From an uncultured Collinsella sp. (lineage in GTDB: Bacteria > Actinomycetota > Coriobacteriia > Coriobacteriales > Coriobacteriaceae): DNA of 64,000 bases. Shown here in pieces: positions 59,600-64,000 of this stretch; within the stretch, counting starts at the first letter, position 1; every line of letters starts with the position of its first letter. The translations under genes and the position numbers were made by a program. The DNA lies in NCBI GenBank assembly GCA_958408685.1, contig CATYLC010000012.1, positions 3,984-67,983 of the forward strand, given 5' to 3'. The notes beneath the pieces were generated by a model that searched no databases, was not told where the DNA came from, and was given only the letters and a program-made list of their open reading frames with translations.

Positions 59600-59693
59600 G
59601 ACCTTCTCGTCTATAGGAAAGGACGCTCGACTCACACGAGCCGAACGCCCTTCCTCAAATGGACTTATCCTCAGATTACGCTGAACGGCTCAA

Positions 59694-61145
59694 TTAGAAG
59701 CTGACATCGAAGCCAGCGCCAGCGCCCTCTTCATCGGTGGTCGGAACGCCCTTTGCCTTGTTGTAGGCAAAGATCAAGACGATCGGCACGATAAAGGCGA
59801 TGAGATTGCCAGCCACATACCACACGAGGGTCTCGGGCGTGACGATGAGCAGGCCAAGCACGCCGGTCAGACCCTGACCGATAGCGCGCACCTCAAAGAG
59901 CTTGACGAAGGCACCGCCGCAGCCTGCACCGATGCAAGCGCAGAGGAACGGAATGATCGAGTAGCGCATGTTTGCAGCAAAGATTGCGGGCTCGGAGATT
60001 CCGACCAGCGTCGGGATAAAGGACGACATGCAGATGTTGCGCTCTTTGGAATGCTTCTTATGAATGAGGTACATGCCGATGGCGCCGCCGCCCTGGGCGA
60101 TGATGGAAACCGACCAGATGGCCTGGATGTAGTTGAAGCCAGTCGTGGCAACGAGGTTTGCCTCGATACCCTGGATGAACTGATGCGTACCGGTAACGAC
60201 AAGCGGCTGCAGGAACGCGGCGAAGACAAAGGCACCAAAGACGCCCATCCTGTTGTACAGGATATCGATTACGCCGCCGAGGACGTCGCCGATCAGGTTG
60301 CCGAGCGGGCCGAACACGGTGAACAGGGCGACGTTAGCAAGAATCAGGGTAACGGTCGGGACGAAAACGAACGAGACGACCTCGGGGATGTACTTCTGGG
60401 CAATCTTCTCGACCTTGGCCATAAACCAGGCAGTCAGGATTGCGGGGAACACACCGCCCTGGAAAGCAACCATGGGAATGGAGAGCGGACCAAAGTTCCA
60501 GTACTCAGCACCCGTCGGATCCATAACGAACGTGTTACGGTTCATAAGGCTCGGGTGAACCATGACGATACCGACGAGGATACCCAGGATCGGGTTACCG
60601 CCAAAACGCTTGACCGCGCTGTACATAACCAGGACAGGCAGGTAGTCGAAAGTGGTGGCAATAATGGCAAAGAAGCTTGCGAGGTTCTTGAGGAACTCGC
60701 TGTGGTCGGCAAGGCTGCCCTCCATGCCAAAGAGGCCGTTGGCAACGATCAGCGACTTAAGGCCGATGATGATAGCAGCGCCGACAAAAGCGGGAATGAT
60801 GGGGATAAAGATATCCGAGAATACCTTGAGGACCGAGAAGAACTTGCCCTTCTTGTCCGCCTCGGCGCCCTTGACCTCGGAAGCGCTGATCTCCTTAACG
60901 CCCGTCAGAGCCATAAACTCGTCGTAGACCTTGTTGACGGTACCGGTACCGAAGATGATCATGAGCTGGCCGCTGTTGTACAGCACGCCCTTGACGCCAT
61001 CGATGTTCTCGAGCTCGGCCTTGTTGTACTTGCTCGTATCCTTGAGCACCAGACGCAGACGCGTAACGCAATGCGTGGCGCCCTCGATGTTCTCCAGACC
61101 GCCGACGTTATCGACGACTTGCTGAGACACTGCTTTGTAGTCCAT
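59694..61145 (-). CDS. PTS EIIBC, sucrose/beta-glucoside family
   Basis: The product is 483 residues from ATG 61145 (GAGAGGAAC upstream). The EIIB domain (1-90) has phospho-Cys26 in GATHCVTRLRLV. The EIIC domain has about ten spans, with PALL-like motif GGVFPAILTAWFM and the sugar-site region GISEPAIFAANMRY. It has no EIIA domain, so it must borrow one encoded elsewhere. It imports and phosphorylates a disaccharide; the flanking GH32 genes point to a fructoside such as sucrose. Confidence 0.92.
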   Translation of the reverse strand: MDYKAVSQQVVDNVGGLENIEGATHCVTRLRLVLKDTSKYNKAELENIDGVKGVLYNSGQLMIIFGTGTVNKVYDEFMALTGVKEISASEVKGAEADKKGKFFSVLKVFSDIFIPIIPAFVGAAIIIGLKSLIVANGLFGMEGSLADHSEFLKNLASFFAIIATTFDYLPVLVMYSAVKRFGGNPILGILVGIVMVHPSLMNRNTFVMDPTGAEYWNFGPLSIPMVAFQGGVFPAILTAWFMAKVEKIAQKYIPEVVSFVFVPTVTLILANVALFTVFGPLGNLIGDVLGGVIDILYNRMGVFGAFVFAAFLQPLVVTGTHQFIQGIEANLVATTGFNYIQAIWSVSIIAQGGGAIGMYLIHKKHSKERNICMSSFIPTLVGISEPAIFAANMRYSIIPFLCACIGAGCGGAFVKLFEVRAIGQGLTGVLGLLIVTPETLVWYVAGNLIAFIVPIVLIFAYNKAKGVPTTDEEGAGAGFDVSF

Positions 61146-61190
61146 GTTCCTCTCCATTCCTTTACGAAATCATAAGACGTTTTGATGCCA

Positions 61191-62573
61191 TTACAGAGAC
61201 GCGATCGTTGCATTTGCGCACTTGAGCGTACCGTCGGTGACCGTCAGTGCCACACCCTGGCCCTGCTTATTGCAGAAGCGAGCGTTGAGCGCAACATCAT
61301 CGACAAAGATGGTCGCGATATCGTCGTCAACGACCAGGCGCACATGATGAGTGCCCTCGCCCTTAAAGAACAACGGACGCTCGAGGCCCATGTTGTTGAC
61401 CTGGAACCACGGATACTGGGGGGCCGCCGTAAACTCGAGCTTGCCCTCACGCAGGTTGGCGCGGAACTCATAGGCAAGACCGGACTCGGCGTCCTCGGCA
61501 AGCTTCACCGAGAAGCCGGCAGCGTCACCGGCGAGCTCGATGTCGGCATCGAGCATATAGGTGGAACCGGCATCCGCGGCGAGCACCTGCTCGACCTTGC
61601 CCGACTCGCAGGAAAGCTCAAAGGCCTCGACTGCCTTAGCCTCGCCAAAGGCGCCAAGCATGCTGTCAGGGAGCTTGGTGCCGAGCGTTCCGTCGGCACG
61701 CTGAACGATCTCGAGAGGCATAAAGGTGCCACCCCACAGGTAAGAGCTGGGATCGCCACCCTCGTCACGCGTAGGAACCCAACCAAAGAGAACGCGGCGC
61801 TCGCCATCAAATGCGGTACGCGCGGCATAGTACGCGCGGCCATCGAATGAATCGTCAGCAGGAGTGATCCAAGGACCGTTGATGGAGCGAGACATGCGGT
61901 AACGGGTCTTGTTGCCATCACTGTACTCGGAGAACACCAGATACCACCAGTCGCCCATCTTAAAGAGATCAGGCATCTCGAACATGGTGTAAAGGCCCGG
62001 ATTCCACCAGTCGCCCTGGAACTCCCAGGTATCCAGGTCCTTGGAGGTGAACTTGACCAGACGCCCGGTCATCAGACGCTTGTCCTCGCCCACGCGCGTG
62101 CCGAGGATGAGCATGTACTCTTCGTTCTCCTCATCCCAAAGCACAAAGGGATCGCGCCAGTTGCGGTCATCGTAACCTTCCTGGGGCGGAAGCAGCGTCT
62201 CGGCGATGTTCTTCTCCCACTTGACGGCGTCGTCACTCGTTGCGTGAAGAAGAACCTGCTTCATCAAGCGTGCGCGGACCTTATCGCGATTGCAACCAGT
62301 GTAGAGCGCATGGTACTTGTCGCCCACCTTAAACACCGTGCCGGCATAAACATACTGGTCGACTTCCTCGTCGCCGCCACGCTCAAGGCTCTCGCCAAAG
62401 TCCTTGTAGTTGACGAAATCCTTGGTCGTCGCGAGTGCCCAACCAAACGGCTCTCCGAAAGGACCGGGGTTTCGCGTGTCACGCTGGTGATAGAGATAGA
62501 ACGTGCCGTCCTCGCCGTACGGCATGATGTCGCCTACCCAAATTCCCTCAGGCTGGTAATACACCTTGTGCAT
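61191..62573 (-). CDS. Second GH32-like glycoside hydrolase
   Basis: The product is 460 residues from ATG 62573 (AAAGGAAG upstream). The fold is GH32-like: nucleophile Asp probably in IWVGDIMPYGEDG (instead of WLNDPNG), NWRDPFVLWDE for the transition-state Asp, and FEMPDLFKMG for the acid/base Glu (usual ECPD). The C-terminal sandwich is present. The altered nucleophile motif places it apart from the neighbouring GH32, so its substrate probably differs (a different linkage or chain length). First gene of the operon, directly behind LacI operators. Confidence 0.82.
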   Translation of the reverse strand: MHKVYYQPEGIWVGDIMPYGEDGTFYLYHQRDTRNPGPFGEPFGWALATTKDFVNYKDFGESLERGGDEEVDQYVYAGTVFKVGDKYHALYTGCNRDKVRARLMKQVLLHATSDDAVKWEKNIAETLLPPQEGYDDRNWRDPFVLWDEENEEYMLILGTRVGEDKRLMTGRLVKFTSKDLDTWEFQGDWWNPGLYTMFEMPDLFKMGDWWYLVFSEYSDGNKTRYRMSRSINGPWITPADDSFDGRAYYAARTAFDGERRVLFGWVPTRDEGGDPSSYLWGGTFMPLEIVQRADGTLGTKLPDSMLGAFGEAKAVEAFELSCESGKVEQVLAADAGSTYMLDADIELAGDAAGFSVKLAEDAESGLAYEFRANLREGKLEFTAAPQYPWFQVNNMGLERPLFFKGEGTHHVRLVVDDDIATIFVDDVALNARFCNKQGQGVALTVTDGTLKCANATIASL

Positions 62574-62622
62574 CCGAGACTTCCTTTCCCACAAGATACT
62601 AACTCGGTACAACTGCAAGATA

Positions 62623-62654
62623 TGTCAATCGTTTTCATATGTCAAACGTTTTCA
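62623..62654. promoter_or_regulatory. Tandem LacI-type operators at the GH32-PTS promoter
   Basis: TGTCAATCGTTTTCA (62623-62637) and TGTCAAACGTTTTCA (62640-62654), 17 bp apart. On the minus strand each contains TTGACA, so they overlap candidate -35 boxes of the operon. Confidence 0.7.
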
Positions 62655-62686
62655 CACTAATACGTCTTTTCGCAGTTCCAGTCGTC

Positions 62687-62701
62687 GGCAAACGGTTGAC
62701 A
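62687..62701. promoter_or_regulatory. Third LacI-type operator
   Basis: GGCAAACGGTTGACA matches the other sites in opposite orientation, between the operators and the LacI stop codon. Confidence 0.5.
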
Positions 62702-62757
62702 TATGGCGGCGAACGGTCATCAGAGGCGTTTGAGGAATTCTTTTGGCACGGGATGAA

Positions 62758-63768
62758 CTACGCGGTTTTGCCCTCAATGAGTTCAACGGGGAGCTTGGTA
62801 TTCGATTCGGGCTTTTCACCGTTAACAAGAGCGATGATGGATTGCGCCGCGAGCTCTCCGATGCGATCGATATCTTGACGAACGGTTGTTAAGTCAGGCA
62901 TAAACGTCATAGTGCGGCGGGCGCCATCCGCGCCCACGACCTTAATATCGTCCGGAGCGCTCAAGCCGCGCCGCTTCATCACGTTGAGGCAGATGGCCGC
63001 CATCGTGTCGTCTCCCGCAAAGATGCCGTCAATATCGGGGTTCTCATCGAGGATCTTCGCAACGACCGCGCTCTTTTCGTCGTCGGACTTAACGAACTCG
63101 ACCTCACGGACAAGCGCGGGCAAACCGGCCTGCTCCACAACATCGTGGTAGGCATCGGTACGCTTATTGGCAGGCATACGCATGCGGCTATTGTTGCGCA
63201 GGCACAAGATGCGCGAACACCCGTCATCGATCAGGCGACGCGTGGCAAGTTCGCCGATGCCATAGCTGTCGCTCGCAATCTGAACAGAGGTCTCGCCAAG
63301 GTCGCAGTCGATACCAACCAGACTCAAGCCCATCTCGGCATACGCCTCGGCACCGATATTAAGCGAGTTGACGATGACGCCATCAACCATATTGCGCCGA
63401 AGCATATCGATATAAGAACGCTCAAGATCAGGTCGATTAGCGCTATTGCACAGCAACATCTTAAAACCGTTTTCGGCCAGGGTACGCTCAACGGCTTGGA
63501 CCGCTTGGGCATGAAACGGGCTGCTGACATAGGGGACGATCATACCTATTAGATTCAGGCGACCGTTGAGCATGGCACGGGCGATATCGTTGGGCGTATA
63601 GTTGATGCGCTTCATCGCGGCATGGACCTTATCGCGGGTCTCTTGGCTAATATAGCCGCGATTATTAAGCACGCGAGATACCGTAGTAGGCGAAACCCCC
63701 GCCACCGCTGCAACTTCCTTGATGCCAGGCTTAGCCGAATCCTTAGAACGAGCGCCCTCGCGAGCCAT
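62758..63768 (-). CDS. LacI-family transcriptional repressor
   Basis: The product is 336 residues from ATG 63768 (GGGAGGG upstream). The helix-turn-helix is IKEVAAVAGVSPTTVSRVLNN with the hinge region NDIARAMLNGRLNLIG. The periplasmic-binding-like effector domain includes VPYVSSPFHAQAVQAV and FAGDDTMAA. It lies immediately upstream of the GH32-PTS operon on the same strand; four matching operators, one at its own promoter, point to control of both units by an intracellular sugar phosphate. Confidence 0.93.
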   Translation of the reverse strand: MAREGARSKDSAKPGIKEVAAVAGVSPTTVSRVLNNRGYISQETRDKVHAAMKRINYTPNDIARAMLNGRLNLIGMIVPYVSSPFHAQAVQAVERTLAENGFKMLLCNSANRPDLERSYIDMLRRNMVDGVIVNSLNIGAEAYAEMGLSLVGIDCDLGETSVQIASDSYGIGELATRRLIDDGCSRILCLRNNSRMRMPANKRTDAYHDVVEQAGLPALVREVEFVKSDDEKSAVVAKILDENPDIDGIFAGDDTMAAICLNVMKRRGLSAPDDIKVVGADGARRTMTFMPDLTTVRQDIDRIGELAAQSIIALVNGEKPESNTKLPVELIEGKTA

Positions 63769-63788
63769 AGCACCCTCCCCCATCAACA

Positions 63789-63803
63789 TGTCATACGTTT
63801 ACA
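63789..63803. promoter_or_regulatory. LacI-type operator at the repressor's own promoter
   Basis: TGTCATACGTTTACA, the same 15-bp pattern as at 62623 and 62640, 21 bp before the repressor ATG. Indicates autoregulation. Confidence 0.65.
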
Positions 63804-63914
63804 TACGAACAAAGCATACCCCAACAAGAGCGGGAAGACGGTAACAGTACAAGTAAGTAAACGACTCATCCAAATAATTAGGTGAGTTCCGCCTAAAGGG
63901 TGACTACACAGGAC

Positions 63915-64000
63915 CCCAGCCGGGGCTGTTTGGGCTACCTCCCAAAACATTCCGCACTGATATTTTCTGTATTGAAGACGTCGATGATGCACCCGTATAC
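63915..64000. repeat. Partial palindromic element E5 at window end
   Basis: GGGCTACCTCCCAAAACATTCCGCAC is shared in parts with the E family: GGGAGGTAGCCC resembles the E1 inner arm, and TGCGGAATG the loop of E2. The other half would lie beyond the window. Confidence 0.4.

Overview
This 64 kb window reads as chromosome of a high-GC, anaerobic gut actinobacterium, most likely Collinsella (Coriobacteriia). That placement is inference from gene content and style: a giant fused 2-hydroxyacyl-CoA dehydratase/activase, PflA, PTS sugar uptake, strong GGAGG-type ribosome sites and GTG starts. I saw no rRNA, tRNA, CRISPR array or prophage. Most of the window is ordinary housekeeping and metabolic DNA. 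The unusual content lies in the intergenic repeats.

Layout. 1-5.1 kb: a truncated surface protein (coiled coil, CAP domain, coiled coil), a DUF389 membrane protein, a small exported protein and a decayed fragment. 5.1-10.7 kb: the dehydratase/activase fusion behind a TetR regulator. 10.8-12.8 kb: an IS110-family element sitting in the loop of a hairpin that closes a 38-residue hydrophobic, toxin-like gene. 12.8-19.4 kb: HAD phosphatase, glnK-amtB, CmpB-like membrane protein, HD protein and a divergent Dxs. 19.4-24.2 kb: a palindrome array followed by a glutamate-type ABC transporter operon with a class-I amidotransferase. 24.2-30.6 kb: Hpt plus GGDEF/REC/HD-GYP, alpha/beta hydrolase, radical SAM protein, methionine aminopeptidase and a D-hydroxyacid dehydrogenase. 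30.7-38 kb: a RelB-like/PIN toxin-antitoxin pair, M18 aminopeptidase, Ntn hydrolase, phosphofructokinase and an XRE regulator. 38.4-48.6 kb: a MacB-like exporter, a two-component system, a divergent YkcBC-like glycosyltransferase operon and Ogt. 48.8-54.5 kb: asd and lysC divergent from thrC-thrB, which together cover aspartate to threonine. 54.5-58 kb: engB, mtnN, pflA and DegV. 58-63.8 kb: a fructoside PTS/GH32 operon with its LacI regulator and operators.

The strongest unexplained signal is a set of repeat families. One family (35.7, 48.8 and 54.3 kb, a diverged copy at 53.3 kb and a cut-off copy at the window end) consists of long hairpins. Their stem sequences differ from copy to copy, but an internal loop is conserved: GTCCTCGNNCATG opposite TGCGGA. 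Two copies swallow the stop codon of the preceding gene. Other families are a 45-bp hairpin repeat (five copies, one read in frame inside a membrane glycosyltransferase), six CTGTAACAG palindromes with alternating fixed spacing, a 310-bp repeat present twice downstream of minus-strand genes, and two AGTTGCGGTGA hairpins. A recurring theme is palindromic DNA placed at, or overlapping, stop codons.
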